Shown in pieces: positions 1 to 13,257 of a DNA stretch of 13,262 nt. The notes beneath the pieces were generated by a model. The model saw only the letters and a program-made list of their open reading frames with translations. It was not told the origin of the DNA and ran no database searches. Numbering within the stretch: position 1 is the first letter of the stretch; each line of letters starts with the position of its first letter. Source of the stretch: Pseudomonadota bacterium (GTDB lineage Bacteria > Pseudomonadota > Gammaproteobacteria > Burkholderiales > Thiobacillaceae); NCBI GenBank assembly GCA_021821425.1, contig JAKACL010000054.1, forward strand, positions 1-13,262. The letters run 5' to 3'. The translations under genes were made by a program, and so were the position numbers.

Positions 1-123
1 CGGTGTGTGGCGCGGGTAGATGCCGAGCTCGCCGCGCTGACCGGGGGCGATCACCACTTCGGCGGTGCCGGAGTAAAGCGATTTTTCTGCGCTGACGATG
101 TCGACGTGTAGGGTCATGGCCAT
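1..123 (-). CDS. atpC: ATP synthase F1 epsilon subunit, N-terminal part only (runs off the left edge)
   Basis: Only the first 41 codons are present; the rest lies beyond position 1. The translation starts [20 protein letters not shown] and reaches [11 protein letters not shown], which is the conserved N-terminal beta-sandwich of epsilon subunits (family knowledge: about 140 residues in full). Epsilon belongs to the F1 central stalk, contacts gamma and the c-ring, and can inhibit ATP hydrolysis. The start is the ATG at 123-121, because AAGGA (133-129) sits 5 bases upstream. A second in-frame ATG at 117-115 is possible but too far from that site. It is the last gene of the atp operon and is separated from atpD by inverted heptad-repeat arrays rather than the short plain gap usual here. 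The identity is secure despite truncation. Confidence 0.93.
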   Translation of the reverse strand, partial: MAMTLHVDIVSAEKSLYSGTAEVVIAPGQRGELGIYPRHTP

Positions 124-135
124 TTTTTTCCTTTC

Positions 136-170
136 AGGATTCAGGGGTCAGGATTCAGGAGTCAGGGGTG
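136..170 (+). repeat. Heptad repeat array, left arm (5 x AGGRNTC-like)
   Basis: Five contiguous 7-bp units read on the plus strand: AGGATTC, AGGGGTC, AGGATTC, AGGAGTC and AGGGGTG. All share AGG at the start and differ mainly at positions 4, 5 and 7. The array lies between the atpC start and the atpD stop, ending 12 bases upstream of the atpC start codon. It faces a second array of the same heptad in opposite orientation at 193-227. Confidence 0.85.
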
Positions 171-172
171 GT

Positions 173-185
173 GCGGCTTTGCCGC
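173..185. other. Small GC hairpin at the centre of the inverted heptad arrays
   Basis: GCGGC (173-177), loop TTT, then GCCGC (181-185) is a perfect 5-bp stem. It sits in the 22-bp spacer between the two heptad arms and would cap or nucleate the larger atpD-atpC hairpin. No U-tract follows on the transcribed strand, so it is not a typical intrinsic terminator. Confidence 0.6.
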
Positions 186-192
186 GCCTCTT

Positions 193-225
193 CCCTGATC
201 CCTGGCCCCTGATTCCTGATCCCTA

Positions 226-227
<2 letters not shown>
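193..227 (-). repeat. Heptad repeat array, right arm (inverted copy, 5 units)
   Basis: Five contiguous units on the plus strand read CCCTGAT, CCCTGGC, CCCTGAT, TCCTGAT and CCCTATT, which is the AGGGATC-type heptad on the minus strand. The last unit overlaps the atpD stop codon (228-226). The arms can pair in register (136-168 with 224-192), with 23 Watson-Crick pairs among 33 positions and a few G-U pairs in the minus-strand RNA. The spacer between the arms holds its own short hairpin. The atpD-atpC transcript therefore carries a long imperfect hairpin. Confidence 0.85.
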
Positions 228-1614
<1,387 letters not shown>

Positions 1615-1658
1615 CTAAAAATTTAAATTCGTTGGCCAGCCATTCCGGGAAAGCGCGC

Positions 1659-2531
1659 TCAGACTGCAGCGGCGCCCGCGACGATCTCGGACAGTTCCTT
1701 CGTGATCGCGGCCTGACGGGTCTTGTTGTACACCAGCTTCAGTTCGCCGATCACGTCCTTGGCGTTGTCGGAGGCGGCCTTCATCGCCACCATCCGCGCC
1801 GACTGCTCGCACGCGATGTTCTCGGCCACGCCCTGATACACCAGCGATTCGATGTAGCGCATCAGCATGCCGTCGACCACCGGCTTGGCATCGGGCTCGT
1901 AGATGTAGTCCCAGTGTGTCTTCAGGCTGGCTTCCTCGGGACTTTCGAGTTGCGCCAGCGGCAGCAGCTGGGTCAGCGTAGGTTCCTGCTTCATCGTGTT
2001 GACGAAGCGGTTGTAGACGATGTACAGCGCATCGATGCGACCTTCCATGTACGCGTCCAGCATGATCTTGACCGGGCCGATCAGCTTCTCCATGTGCGGC
2101 GCGTCGCCAATCGCGGTCAGCTGCGACACCACGTTGGCGCCCAGGCGCTGCATGAAGCCGAGGCCCTTGTTGCCGATCGCGGTGACGTCGATACCGACGC
2201 CGGCGGCTTCCCACTGCTTCATCTGGGTCACCACCAGGCGGAAGGCGTTGGTGTTGAGACCGCCGCACAGGCCCTTGTCCGAGCTGACGATGATGAGGCC
2301 GACACGCTTGACGTTCTCGCGCGCAATCACGAACGGATGCTTGTATTCCGTGTGCGCATACGCCATGTGGGTCGCCACGTTGGCGATCTTCTCGGCGTAG
2401 GGACGCGCGGCCTTCATGCGTTCCTGGGCCTTGCGCATCTTGGACGCCGCGACCATTTCCATGGCCTTGGTGATCTTGCGCGTATTTTCCACGCTCTTGA
2501 TCTTGGTCCGTATTTCTTTTCCGGCTGCCAT
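1659..2531 (-). CDS. atpG: ATP synthase F1 gamma subunit (central rotor shaft)
   Basis: The 290-residue protein is typical in length for gamma, the rotating central stalk that drives conformational change in alpha3beta3. Both ends show the family signatures. The N-terminal helix contains [20 protein letters not shown] (17-36), and the C-terminal helix contains [20 protein letters not shown] and ends in [10 protein letters not shown]. These two helices form the coiled coil inside the F1 head, and the Rossmann-like middle contains [11 protein letters not shown]. The ATG at 2531 is preceded by a strong AGGAG (2541-2537) with a 5-base gap. The gene lies 29 bp downstream of atpA. Confidence 0.98.
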   Translation of the reverse strand: MAAGKEIRTKIKSVENTRKITKAMEMVAASKMRKAQERMKAARPYAEKIANVATHMAYAHTEYKHPFVIARENVKRVGLIIVSSDKGLCGGLNTNAFRLVVTQMKQWEAAGVGIDVTAIGNKGLGFMQRLGANVVSQLTAIGDAPHMEKLIGPVKIMLDAYMEGRIDALYIVYNRFVNTMKQEPTLTQLLPLAQLESPEEASLKTHWDYIYEPDAKPVVDGMLMRYIESLVYQGVAENIACEQSARMVAMKAASDNAKDVIGELKLVYNKTRQAAITKELSEIVAGAAAV

Positions 2532-2560
2532 TGTGGCTCCTAACTAATCAGCGCGGTCTA

Positions 2561-4102
2561 TCAATAGACGCCGGTTTTCTTGAACTCGTCCACCGCGGCG
2601 GTGAGCGCCTTTTCGGTGGCGTCATCCAGGTTTCCGCTGGTTTCGATGGTGTCCAGGATGCTGGCGTACTTGGATTTCACGAAGGCCAGCAGCGCGGATT
2701 CGAACGGCAGAATCTTGTTCACTTCGACGTCGTCCATGTAGCCCTTGTTGACGGCGAACAGGGACAGCGCCATCTGCGACACCGACATCGGCGAGTACTG
2801 CGCCTGCTTCATCAGTTCGGTCACGCGGCGGCCACGCTCGAGCTGCTTGCGGGTGGCTTCGTCGAGGTCGGACGCGAACTGGGCGAAAGCCGCGAGTTCG
2901 CGGTACTGCGCCAGCGCCAGACGGATACCGCCGCCGAGCTTCTTGATGACCTTGGTCTGCGCGGCGCCGCCGACGCGGGACACCGACAGGCCGGCGTTGA
3001 TCGCGGGACGGATGCCGGCGTTGAAGAGGTCGGTTTCCAGGAAAATCTGGCCGTCGGTAATCGAGATCACGTTGGTCGGCACGAAGGCGGACACGTCGCC
3101 GGCCTGCGTTTCGATGATCGGCAGCGCGGTCAGCGAGCCGGTCTTGCCCTTGACGGCGCCATTGGTGATCTTTTCCACGTAGTCGGCGTTGACGCGCGCG
3201 GCGCGCTCGAGCAGACGCGAGTGCAGATAGAACACGTCGCCGGGGTAGGCTTCGCGGCCCGGCGGGCGGCGCAGCAGCAGCGACACCTGACGGTAGGCCC
3301 AGGCCTGCTTGGTCAGGTCGTCGTACACGATCAGCGCGTCTTCGCCAATGTCGCGGAAGAATTCGCCCATGGTGCAGCCCGCGTACGGTGCGATGTACTG
3401 CATCGCGGCGGCGTCGGACGCGGTCGCCGCGACGACGATGGTATGGTCCATCGCGCCGTGCTCTTCCAGCTTGCGCACCACGTTGGCCACCGAAGACGCC
3501 TTCTGGCCGATGGCGACGTAGATGCACTTCACGCCGGTGCCCTTCTGGTTGATGATGGCGTCGATCGCGACCGCGGTCTTGCCGGTCTGGCGGTCGCCGA
3601 TGATCAGTTCGCGCTGGCCGCGGCCGACCGGCACCATGGCGTCGATCGACTTGAGGCCGGTCTGCACCGGCTGGTCGACCGATTTGCGCTCGATCACGCC
3701 GGGCGCGATGCGCTCGATCGGCATGGTGGTGTCGGCGGCGATCGGGCCCTTGCCGTCGATGGGCTGGCCCAGCGAGTTGACCACGCGGCCGAGCAGGCCA
3801 CGGCCGACCGGCACTTCCAGGATGCGGCCGGTGCACTTGGCGACATCGCCTTCGGTGATGTGTTCGTAGTCGCCCAGGATCACGGCGCCGACGGAGTCGC
3901 GCTCGAGGTTCAAGGCCACGCCGAAGGTGTTGCCCGGCATCTCGATCATCTCGCCCGACATCACGTCGGACAAACCATGAATGCGGACGATGCCGTCGGT
4001 GACGGAAACGATCGTGCCCTGGGTGCGCAGTTCGCTCGAGGCACCGAGGTTTTCGATCTTGGCTTTAATCAGTTCGCTGATTTCGCTTGGATTCAATTGC
4101 AT
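2561..4102 (-). CDS. atpA: ATP synthase F1 alpha subunit (regulatory nucleotide sites)
   Basis: The 513-residue protein has the same length as E. coli AtpA. It forms the non-catalytic nucleotide sites and supplies the arginine finger to the beta catalytic site. The Walker A loop GDRQTGKT is at 169-176 and the arginine finger lies in GLSVSRVGG (R376), the same numbering as in E. coli. The N-terminal segment [18 protein letters not shown] is the helix that binds the delta subunit. The start ATG at 4102 has GGAG (4112-4109) 6 bases upstream. A short GAACC/GGTTC inverted repeat (4113-4126) sits just before that site and could slightly modulate initiation. The 58-bp gap to atpH holds nothing else. 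Confidence 0.99.
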   Translation of the reverse strand: MQLNPSEISELIKAKIENLGASSELRTQGTIVSVTDGIVRIHGLSDVMSGEMIEMPGNTFGVALNLERDSVGAVILGDYEHITEGDVAKCTGRILEVPVGRGLLGRVVNSLGQPIDGKGPIAADTTMPIERIAPGVIERKSVDQPVQTGLKSIDAMVPVGRGQRELIIGDRQTGKTAVAIDAIINQKGTGVKCIYVAIGQKASSVANVVRKLEEHGAMDHTIVVAATASDAAAMQYIAPYAGCTMGEFFRDIGEDALIVYDDLTKQAWAYRQVSLLLRRPPGREAYPGDVFYLHSRLLERAARVNADYVEKITNGAVKGKTGSLTALPIIETQAGDVSAFVPTNVISITDGQIFLETDLFNAGIRPAINAGLSVSRVGGAAQTKVIKKLGGGIRLALAQYRELAAFAQFASDLDEATRKQLERGRRVTELMKQAQYSPMSVSQMALSLFAVNKGYMDDVEVNKILPFESALLAFVKSKYASILDTIETSGNLDDATEKALTAAVDEFKKTGVY

Positions 4103-4161
4103 TTTGTTCTCCGAACCGTGAGGTTCCGATAAATATCAGTTGGATGAGCCTGGGCTGCGCC

Positions 4162-4698
4162 TTAAGCCTGGAGGGCGAAGGACATGCGCTGCAAGCGTCC
4201 TTTCACCGAGCCGTCTATGACCTGGTCGCCAATCGCGATCACCGCACCGCCGATCAGTTCGGCATCGACCGCCAGCTGCACGTTCACAGCGCGGTTGAAC
4301 CTGGTCTTCAGGCCGGCCACCAGATCGTCGATCTGCGCCTGCGTCAGTTCCTGCGCGCTGGTGATCGTCGCCTCGAGTGTGCCTTCGGCATTGGCCTTCA
4401 GCGTCTCGAACTGCGTGCTGATTTCCGGCAGCAGCACCAGACGGTCGTTCTCGGCCAGCACCTTGACGAAGTTGCCGCCGCGCTCGCCGAGGTCGGCACC
4501 GGCCACCTCGATGATCAGGTCAGCCACACGCTCCGCCGATACCGCGGGATCGGCAATCAGGCGTGCCACCTGCGCATCCGAAACGATGAGCGCCAGCGAC
4601 TGCACGCGCGCGGACCAGCCGGCCAGGTCGTTTTCGCCCTGCGCCATGCGGAACACCGCTTCGGCGTAGGGACGTGCCAGGGTAGACAGTTCGCTCAT
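4162..4698 (-). CDS. atpH: ATP synthase F1 delta subunit (stator connector)
   Basis: The 178-residue protein is near the 177 residues of E. coli delta. Delta joins the top of the alpha3beta3 head to the b-subunit stalk. Recognisable segments are the N-terminal [11 protein letters not shown] (6-16), the central [18 protein letters not shown] and the C-terminal [20 protein letters not shown]. The start ATG (4698-4696) follows the atpF stop TAA (4704-4702) by only 3 bases. No good ribosome binding site is visible beyond a weak GAG inside the end of atpF, so translation is probably coupled to atpF. Confidence 0.97.
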   Translation of the reverse strand: MSELSTLARPYAEAVFRMAQGENDLAGWSARVQSLALIVSDAQVARLIADPAVSAERVADLIIEVAGADLGERGGNFVKVLAENDRLVLLPEISTQFETLKANAEGTLEATITSAQELTQAQIDDLVAGLKTRFNRAVNVQLAVDAELIGGAVIAIGDQVIDGSVKGRLQRMSFALQA

Positions 4699-4701
4699 GG
4701 C

Positions 4702-5172
4702 TTACAGCTCGGCTTTCAGCTGGCCCAGCAGGTCAGCGTGGGTTTGCGCGTTGACTTCGCGGCGCAGGATCTTCTCTGCGCCGGCCACGGCCAGCGCGGC
4801 CACCTGCTCGCGCAGGCTTTCGCGTGCACGGTTGGCTTCCTGTTCGATATTGGCCTGGGCAGCAGCCAGCTGGCGGTCGCCTTCTTCCTTGGCGGCCGTT
4901 TTGGCTTCTTCGACGATCTGCGCCGCGCGCTTTTCAGCCTGGGCGATCACTTCGGCAGCCTGGGCCTTGGCGTCGCGCAGGTTGTCGGCAGCCTTTTTGG
5001 CGGCCAGCTCCAGCTCGTGCTTGCCGCGGTCGCCTGCGGCGAGGCCGTCGGCAATCTGCTTCTTGCGCGTCTCGAGCGCGTTCATGATCGGCGGCCACAC
5101 GAACTTCATGCAGAACCACACGAAGAAAATGAACGTGATGGACTGGCCGATCAAAGTTGCGTTGAAATTCAT
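4702..5172 (-). CDS. atpF: ATP synthase F0 b subunit (peripheral stalk)
   Basis: The 156-residue protein has the same length as E. coli subunit b. One N-terminal membrane helix (about residues 5-27, rich in F, I, V and W) is followed by a long charged, alanine-rich helix (about 30-145) that would form the dimeric right-handed coiled coil of the stator. The segment [20 protein letters not shown] (25-44) at the membrane exit is characteristic. The ATG at 5172 has AGGTG (5182-5178) 5 bases upstream. Only one b-type gene is present, so a homodimer is expected rather than the b/b' pair of photosynthetic bacteria. A weak terminator-like element lies in the gap after atpE. Confidence 0.98.
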   Translation of the reverse strand: MNFNATLIGQSITFIFFVWFCMKFVWPPIMNALETRKKQIADGLAAGDRGKHELELAAKKAADNLRDAKAQAAEVIAQAEKRAAQIVEEAKTAAKEEGDRQLAAAQANIEQEANRARESLREQVAALAVAGAEKILRREVNAQTHADLLGQLKAEL

Positions 5173-5197
5173 TTCCGCACCTTTTATAGACGGGGGT

Positions 5198-5234
5198 TAA
5201 AAACGGGGATTGGCGACGGGTACCGCAGCAATCC
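5198..5234 (-). terminator. Weak terminator-like stem plus U-tract between atpE and atpF
   Basis: On the minus strand a 6-bp stem GGATTG (5234-5229) pairs with CAATCC (5212-5207) across a 16-base loop containing the palindrome GGTACC. It is followed by CCCG and then TTTTT. The stem is short and the loop long, so full termination is unlikely. It could act as a partial attenuator or a processing site that raises atpE transcript over the downstream genes. Function is inferred only. Confidence 0.3.
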
Positions 5235-5239
5235 GCAAA

Positions 5240-6450
<1,211 letters not shown>

Positions 6451-6459
6451 CTATAAGTG

Positions 6460-6498
6460 GGTTTTGGATGGACGCGCAGCGCGCTCCCATTCAAAACC
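6460..6498. other. Strong hairpin between atpI and atpB
   Basis: GTTTTGGATGG (6461-6471) pairs with CCATTCAAAAC (6487-6497), and GCGC (6474-6477) pairs with GCGC (6481-6484) around the loop AGC. The stem covers 18 positions (6460-6477 with 6481-6498), with two central mismatches and one G-T position. No U-tract follows on the minus strand, so it is not a standard terminator. It may stabilise or process the mRNA, or reduce coupling between atpI and atpB. Confidence 0.65.
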
Positions 6499-6532
6499 AA
6501 CCTTGGCAAATCCTGCCGACGGCACAGGGTCG

Positions 6533-6925
6533 TTACCGGGTATGGCGGCCGGTTGTCGCGACCGCGAGCCAGGCCAGCTGCGCCAGCACCAGGCCCGCCA
6601 GCAACGGCAACGGCGCCAGGTTCAGCACGCCGAGTCCCGCGACCAGCAGGCCCACCAGCAGCAGCATCCGCTCGATGCCGGCACGGATGAACAGCTTGAA
6701 CAAACGATGCTGGTCCCATTCGGGATGCCGGATCGACTGTCGCTCGCGCCACACCAGCACGGCGCTGACCGCCAGCGCCACCAGCACGCCGTACAGCGCC
6801 GCCGCCGCCGCGCCCGGTCCGGCAAACACCCACCCGATCAATGCGGCGATCGGCGCCAGGCCTGCTTGCGCCAGCGCCACCCGCTGGGTGCCCGAAATGC
6901 CGATGCGGCGGTCGCCGGTAAACAT
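6533..6925 (-). CDS. atpI: ATP synthase subunit I (AtpI/Unc1-like small membrane protein)
   Basis: From the ATG at 6925 the protein has 130 residues with four predicted membrane helices (about 18-35, 40-59, 86-104 and 106-123). A charged segment WRERQSIRHPEWDQHRLFKL (59-78) joins helices 2 and 3. Position directly ahead of atpB and this topology identify the AtpI family, which is poorly conserved. Known roles in other bacteria are assistance with c-ring assembly and possibly Mg2+ transport, and it is usually not part of the finished enzyme. An in-frame TTG at 6943 would add 6 residues. Neither start has a good ribosome binding site. A candidate promoter close upstream would give a nearly leaderless transcript. 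Confidence 0.88.
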   Translation of the reverse strand: MFTGDRRIGISGTQRVALAQAGLAPIAALIGWVFAGPGAAAAALYGVLVALAVSAVLVWRERQSIRHPEWDQHRLFKLFIRAGIERMLLLVGLLVAGLGVLNLAPLPLLAGLVLAQLAWLAVATTGRHTR

Positions 6926-6936
6926 TAGCCGGCGAT

Positions 6937-6964
6937 GATACAAGAATCAGGGGGTTCTATGCAA
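6937..6964 (-). promoter_or_regulatory. Candidate promoter for the atp operon
   Basis: On the minus strand TTGCAT (6964-6959) and TGTATC (6942-6937) are separated by 16 bases and resemble -35 and -10 boxes. The predicted transcript start would be about 6930, only a few bases before the atpI ATG at 6925. The match is modest. The 120-bp gap between parB and atpI is the most likely place for the atp promoter, but another position within it cannot be excluded. Confidence 0.3.
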
Positions 6965-6983
6965 TCATCAGACTGCTTGATGA
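6965..6983. promoter_or_regulatory. Inverted repeat in the parB-atpI gap, possible operator
   Basis: TCATCA (6965-6970), a 7-base spacer, then TGATGA (6978-6983) form a perfect dyad. It directly abuts the candidate -35 box of atpI. It could bind a regulator or form a short RNA hairpin. The regulator is not recognised. Confidence 0.3.
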
Positions 6984-7045
6984 CGAATTTCACTAAGGTG
7001 GAATGTTGTATGGCCCGCCCCGCCGGCCTGCCTGAATTCCATCCC

Positions 7046-7886
7046 TTATAGCTGGATGCCCAGCCTTTGCAGCAGACCCTGCAGCTCTTCCGGGCTCGCG
7101 AATTGCAGGGTCAGCCTGCCGCTGCCCTTGCTGTTGGTCTGCACGTGGGCAGTCATACCCAGCGCGTCCGACAGCGCCTCTTCCAGCCGCAGGATATCGC
7201 GCGACACCGCCTGTTTGGCCGGGGTCGTGGTGGCGGGGTCCTTCAGCCGCGCCACCCGGCGCTCGACTTCGCGCACCGACAGGCCGCGGGTCTCGATCTC
7301 ATGCGCCAGCTCGCGCTGGGCACCGGCATGCAAAGGCAGCAAGGCCCGCGCATGGCCCATTTCGATCAGGCCGGCGGTCAGCATGTCCTGCACCGGGCGC
7401 GACAGGTTCAAGAGGCGCAGCAGGTTGGACACCGCCGCGCGCGACTTGCCGACCGCCTGCGCCACCGCGTCGTGGGTCATGCCGAATTCCTGGATCAGGC
7501 GCTGCAGGCCGTGCGCCTCGTCGATCGCATTGAGGTCCTCGCGCTGGATGTTCTCGATCAGCGCCATCGCCGCCACCGCGTCGTCGGCGACTTCGCGCAG
7601 CAGCACCGGAATTTCGGTGAGACCCGCCAGTTGCGCCGCGCGCCAGCGCCGTTCGCCGGCGATGATTTCGTGACCGCCGGCCACCTCGCGCACCAGGATC
7701 GGCTGCATCAGCCCCTGTGCGCGGATGGAGTCGGCCAGCTCCTGCAGCGATTCGCTGTCCATCTGGGTGCGCGGCTGATATTTGCCGGGCGCCAGTTGCG
7801 TCACCTTCATCATGCGCAGGTCGCCCTGCGGCGGCGCGGCGTTGTCCTCGCCGCCCAAGAGCGCGTCGAGCCCGCGTCCCAATCCC

Positions 7887-7900
<14 letters not shown>
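7046..7900 (-). CDS. parB: Chromosome partitioning protein ParB (parS-binding CTPase)
   Basis: The 284-residue protein has the chromosomal ParB layout. The N-terminal GLGRGLDALLGG (6-17) is the segment that typically contacts ParA. The CTP-binding core contains the GERRWRAAQLAG box (82-93) and the ENIQREDLNAIDEA box (116-129). A helix-turn-helix (about 141-163, DAVAQAVGKSRAAVSNLLRLL) reads parS, and the C-terminal part (about 235-284) is the dimerisation domain. It loads at parS, spreads as a CTP-dependent clamp and recruits ParA. The ATG at 7900 overlaps the end of parA by 14 bases and has a strong GGAGG 6 bases upstream. The parS site at 11264-11279 is its expected target. Confidence 0.98.
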
Positions 7901-8701
<801 letters not shown>

Positions 8702-8702
<1 letters not shown>

Positions 8703-9325
8703 CAAGCAGACTCCAGAACGATTAAATGGCGGCTCGCGTCCAGCCCCGGTACGGCCAATGCGTGGTCAGCGCTCACTTTCACGCCATTCGGCAGAATGGC
8801 TATCTCTTCGTTCGGATACAGACCCTTCATCGCCAGCCAGCGCCCGCCCGGTTGCAGCAGATGGCGGGTCAGGGTGACGAATTCCCTGAGGTCGGAAAAT
8901 GCCCGTGAAGTGATCACGTCGAAGCCGGTTTCCGGGCGGAAATCCTCGACCCGGCCGGTGATCACATTGAGGTTTGCCAAGCCCAGCTCGGCCTTGGCCT
9001 GCAGCAGGAAAGCCGTCTTCTTGGCGATGCTGTCGATCAGCGTCACCCGCAGTTCCGGCCGCGCGATCGCCAGCGGGATGCCCGGCAGGCCGCCGCCGCT
9101 ACCCACGTCGAGCGCCGTCGCGCCCTGAAAGTACGGCACCGCTGCCAGCGAATCCAGCAGGTGATGGCTCACCATGCGCTCGACGTCGCGCACCGCGGTC
9201 AGGTTATACACCCGGTTCCATTTATCGAGCAGCGCGAGGTAGGCGAGGAGCTTCGCTTCGGCACCGTCGGGCAATGCCAGCCCCAGGGCGGCGATGCCCG
9301 CCGCAAGCGGTTGCTCGACGTTCAT
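8702..9325 (-). CDS. rsmG: 16S rRNA (guanine527-N7)-methyltransferase RsmG
   Basis: The 207-residue protein is a class I SAM-dependent methyltransferase of the GidB/RsmG family. The family methylates N7 of G527 in the 530 loop of 16S rRNA, and its loss gives low-level streptomycin resistance in other bacteria. Visible motifs are [15 protein letters not shown] (33-47), the SAM-binding motif [16 protein letters not shown] (72-86), the acidic LIDS end of strand 2 (96-99), and [13 protein letters not shown] (138-150). The ATG at 9325 overlaps the mnmG stop by 4 bases (ATGA), which suggests coupled translation. A possible AGGA is 12 bases upstream, rather far. Confidence 0.97.
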
Positions 9326-11244
9326 GCGCTTTTCTTTTCCTGATCGGGCCTGAACCCACGCTTGGCATACACCATCAGCACCGAGATCGCCGCCGGGGTG
9401 ATGCCCTGCAGGCGTGCCGCCTGCCCCAGCGTTTCAGGGCGCGCCTTCTGCAAGCGCTGGCGCGCTTCCATCGACAGCCCGGTCAGCAGGCTGTAGTCGA
9501 GGTCCGCCGGCAGGCGCAGGGTTTCCTGCTCGCGCTGGCGACCGACCTCCTCGTTCTGGCGGTCGATATAGCCCTGGTATTTGGCAGCGATCTCGACCTG
9601 CTCGGCGACGCGCGGATCGGCCTCCCCTGCCCCGCCGCCGGGCAAGGTCAGCACCTGCGCGTAGTTCAGATTCGGACGGCGCAGCAGCTCGAACAGGTTG
9701 TATTCATGGTCGATCGGCTGGCCGATCAGCCGCGTGGCTTCATCAGCCGGCAGGATCGCCGGATTGACCCAGGTCGCTTTCAGACGCTCGGTTTCGCGTG
9801 CCACGGCGTCGCGCTTGCGGTTGAACGCGTCCCAGCGCGCGTCGTCGACGACGCCGAGTTCGCGCCCGGCCTCGGTCAGCCGCATGTCGGCATTGTCCTC
9901 GCGCAGCTGCAGGCGGTATTCGGCGCGGCTGGTAAACATGCGGTAAGGCTCGGAGACGCCGCGGGTGATCAGGTCGTCGACCAGCACGCCGAGGTAGGCT
10001 TCGTGCCGGCCCGGGCTCCAGGCTTCTTTTTCCTGCACCTGCAAGCCGGCGTTGATGCCGGCCAGCAGGCCCTGGGCGGCGGCTTCCTCGTAGCCGGTGG
10101 TGCCGTTGATCTGGCCGGCGAAAAAAAGCCCGCCGATCGACTTGGTTTCGAGCGAGGCCTTGAGGGCGCGCGGGTCGTAGTAGTCGTATTCGATTGCGTA
10201 GCCGGGGCGCAGGATGTGCGCGTGTTGCAACCCCGGAATCGAGCGCACGATGGCGCGCTGCACGTCGAACGGCAGCGAGGTCGAGATGCCGTTGGGGTAG
10301 ATCTCGTGGGTGGTCAGGCCCTCGGGTTCGAGGAAGATCTGGTGGCTCGCCTTGTCGGCGAAGCGGGTGATCTTGTCCTCGATCGACGGGCAGTAGCGCG
10401 GTCCCACCCCTTCGATGACGCCGGTGTACATCGGCGAGCGGTCGAGGCCGCCACGGATGATTTGGTGCGTTTCCGCCGTGGTGTGGGTGATCCAGCACGG
10501 GCGCTGCTCGGGGTGCATGGCCGCGTTGCCCATGAAGGAAAACACCGGCGCCGGGTCGTCGCCCGGTTGGGCCTGTGTCTGGCTGAAATCGATCGTGCGG
10601 CCGTCAATACGCGGCGGCGTGCCGGTCTTCAAGCGGCCCACTGGCAATTTCAGCTCGCGCAGGCGCGCGGCGAGCGAGACCGCGGGCGGGTCGCCCATGC
10701 GACCGGCCGCGAAGTTTTCCAGCCCGACGTGCACCCGGCCGGCGAGAAAGGTGCCGGCGGTCAGCACCACCGCGCGGCCGCCGAACACAATGCCGAGCTG
10801 GGTCTTCACGCCGGTGACGCGGTCGCCCTCAAGCAGCAGGTCGTCGACCGCCTGCTGGAAGATCGTGAGATTGGGCTGGTTTTCCAGGCGCTGGCGGATC
10901 GCCGCCTTGTACAGCAGCCTGTCAGCCTGCGCGCGGGTGGCGCGCACCGCCGGGCCCTTGGACGAATTGAGCGTGCGGAACTGAATTCCCGCCGCGTCGG
11001 TGGCGATCGCCATGGCGCCGCCGAGCGCGTCGACTTCCTTCACCAGGTGGCCCTTCCCGATACCGCCGATCGAGGGATTGCACGACATGGCGCCCAGGGT
11101 TTCGATGTTGTGCGTCAGCAAAAGCGTCTTTACGCCCATGCGCGCGGCCGCCAGCGCGGCCTCGGTGCCGGCATGGCCGCCGCCGACAACGATGACATCG
11201 AAGGATTCTGGGAAAGTCATGGGGGAATTCATGGTGGCCGTCAT
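9322..11244 (-). CDS. mnmG: tRNA uridine-34 5-carboxymethylaminomethyl modification protein MnmG (GidA)
   Basis: MnmG is the FAD-dependent partner of MnmE that installs the cmnm5 group at U34 of tRNAs reading split codon boxes. The N-terminal FAD-binding segment is [20 protein letters not shown]. The family segments [41 protein letters not shown] and [17 protein letters not shown] follow. From the chosen ATG (11244) the length is 640 residues, against about 629 in E. coli. This start has AGG 4 bases upstream. ATGs at 11232 (636 aa) and 11220 (632 aa, [12 protein letters not shown]) match family starts better but lack a binding site. The in-frame TTG at 11322 would translate the parS site and is rejected. 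The gene heads the mnmG-rsmG-parA-parB cluster. Confidence 0.97.
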   Translation of the reverse strand: MTATMNSPMTFPESFDVIVVGGGHAGTEAALAAARMGVKTLLLTHNIETLGAMSCNPSIGGIGKGHLVKEVDALGGAMAIATDAAGIQFRTLNSSKGPAVRATRAQADRLLYKAAIRQRLENQPNLTIFQQAVDDLLLEGDRVTGVKTQLGIVFGGRAVVLTAGTFLAGRVHVGLENFAAGRMGDPPAVSLAARLRELKLPVGRLKTGTPPRIDGRTIDFSQTQAQPGDDPAPVFSFMGNAAMHPEQRPCWITHTTAETHQIIRGGLDRSPMYTGVIEGVGPRYCPSIEDKITRFADKASHQIFLEPEGLTTHEIYPNGISTSLPFDVQRAIVRSIPGLQHAHILRPGYAIEYDYYDPRALKASLETKSIGGLFFAGQINGTTGYEEAAAQGLLAGINAGLQVQEKEAWSPGRHEAYLGVLVDDLITRGVSEPYRMFTSRAEYRLQLREDNADMRLTEAGRELGVVDDARWDAFNRKRDAVARETERLKATWVNPAILPADEATRLIGQPIDHEYNLFELLRRPNLNYAQVLTLPGGGAGEADPRVAEQVEIAAKYQGYIDRQNEEVGRQREQETLRLPADLDYSLLTGLSMEARQRLQKARPETLGQAARLQGITPAAISVLMVYAKRGFRPDQEKKSA

Positions 11245-11263
11245 TCTACCTGCTGACGGCGTC

Positions 11264-11279
11264 CGTTTCACGTGAAACG
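11264..11279. other. parS: parS centromere site (ParB binding site)
   Basis: The 16 bases CGTTTCACGTGAAACG are a perfect palindrome and match the conserved bacterial parS consensus TGTTTCACGTGAAACA at all 14 inner bases, differing only in the outermost pair. The site lies 20 bases upstream of the mnmG start, 3.4 kb from parB. No second copy was found in the window. ParB would load here, spread into mnmG and uup, and recruit SMC. Because mnmG's promoter must be close by, ParB binding may also affect its expression. Confidence 0.93.
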
Positions 11280-11293
11280 TCTCCGCGTGGAGC

Positions 11294-11315
11294 CCGGCCG
11301 CGTTCACGCGGCCGG
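11294..11315 (-). terminator. GC-rich hairpin after uup, possible terminator without U-tract
   Basis: CCGGCCGCG (11294-11302), loop TTCA, and CGCGGCCGG (11307-11315) form a perfect 9-bp stem. It begins 3 bases after the uup stop codon (11321-11319) in the direction of transcription. No run of T follows on the minus strand, so termination by itself is uncertain; it may protect the uup mRNA end or help Rho. It lies 14 bases from parS. Confidence 0.5.
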
Positions 11316-11318
11316 CCG

Positions 11319-13220
<1,902 letters not shown>

Positions 13221-13223
13221 ATC

Positions 13224-13257
13224 AGGGTTAGGGGTTAGGGGTTAGGGGTTAGGGGCG
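13224..13257 (+). repeat. Telomere-like heptad repeat upstream of uup (AGGGGTT)n
   Basis: On the plus strand AGGGTT is followed by three exact AGGGGTT units and then AGGGGCG. This gives five G-runs of 3-4 bases separated by TTA, which is a textbook G-quadruplex pattern. The array starts 3 bases upstream of the uup start codon and reaches close to the window edge, so its full length is unknown. The period of 7 and the AGG core match the arrays between atpD and atpC. The transcribed uup leader would be the C-rich strand. Confidence 0.88.

Noticed and set aside
4111..4128. Small GAACC/GGTTC hairpin before the atpA ribosome binding site as a riboswitch or attenuator
   Set aside because: Five base pairs with a mismatch beyond them is too weak, and there is no alternative pairing partner. 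It is mentioned only as possible minor tuning.
2531..4132. Long plus-strand open frame (533 codons) opposite atpA
   Set aside because: Antisense shadow of atpA with low-complexity composition and no recognisable domain.
7021..7037. GGCC...GGCC inverted repeat after parB as a terminator
   Set aside because: The stem is only 4 bp and GC-only, with no U-tract on either strand, in sequence that is simply GC rich.
8974..11256. Very long plus-strand open frame (760 codons) opposite rsmG and mnmG
   Set aside because: Its length is tempting, but it spans two well-defined minus-strand genes and its composition is arginine, histidine, alanine and valine rich like the other shadows. No start signal or motif supports it.
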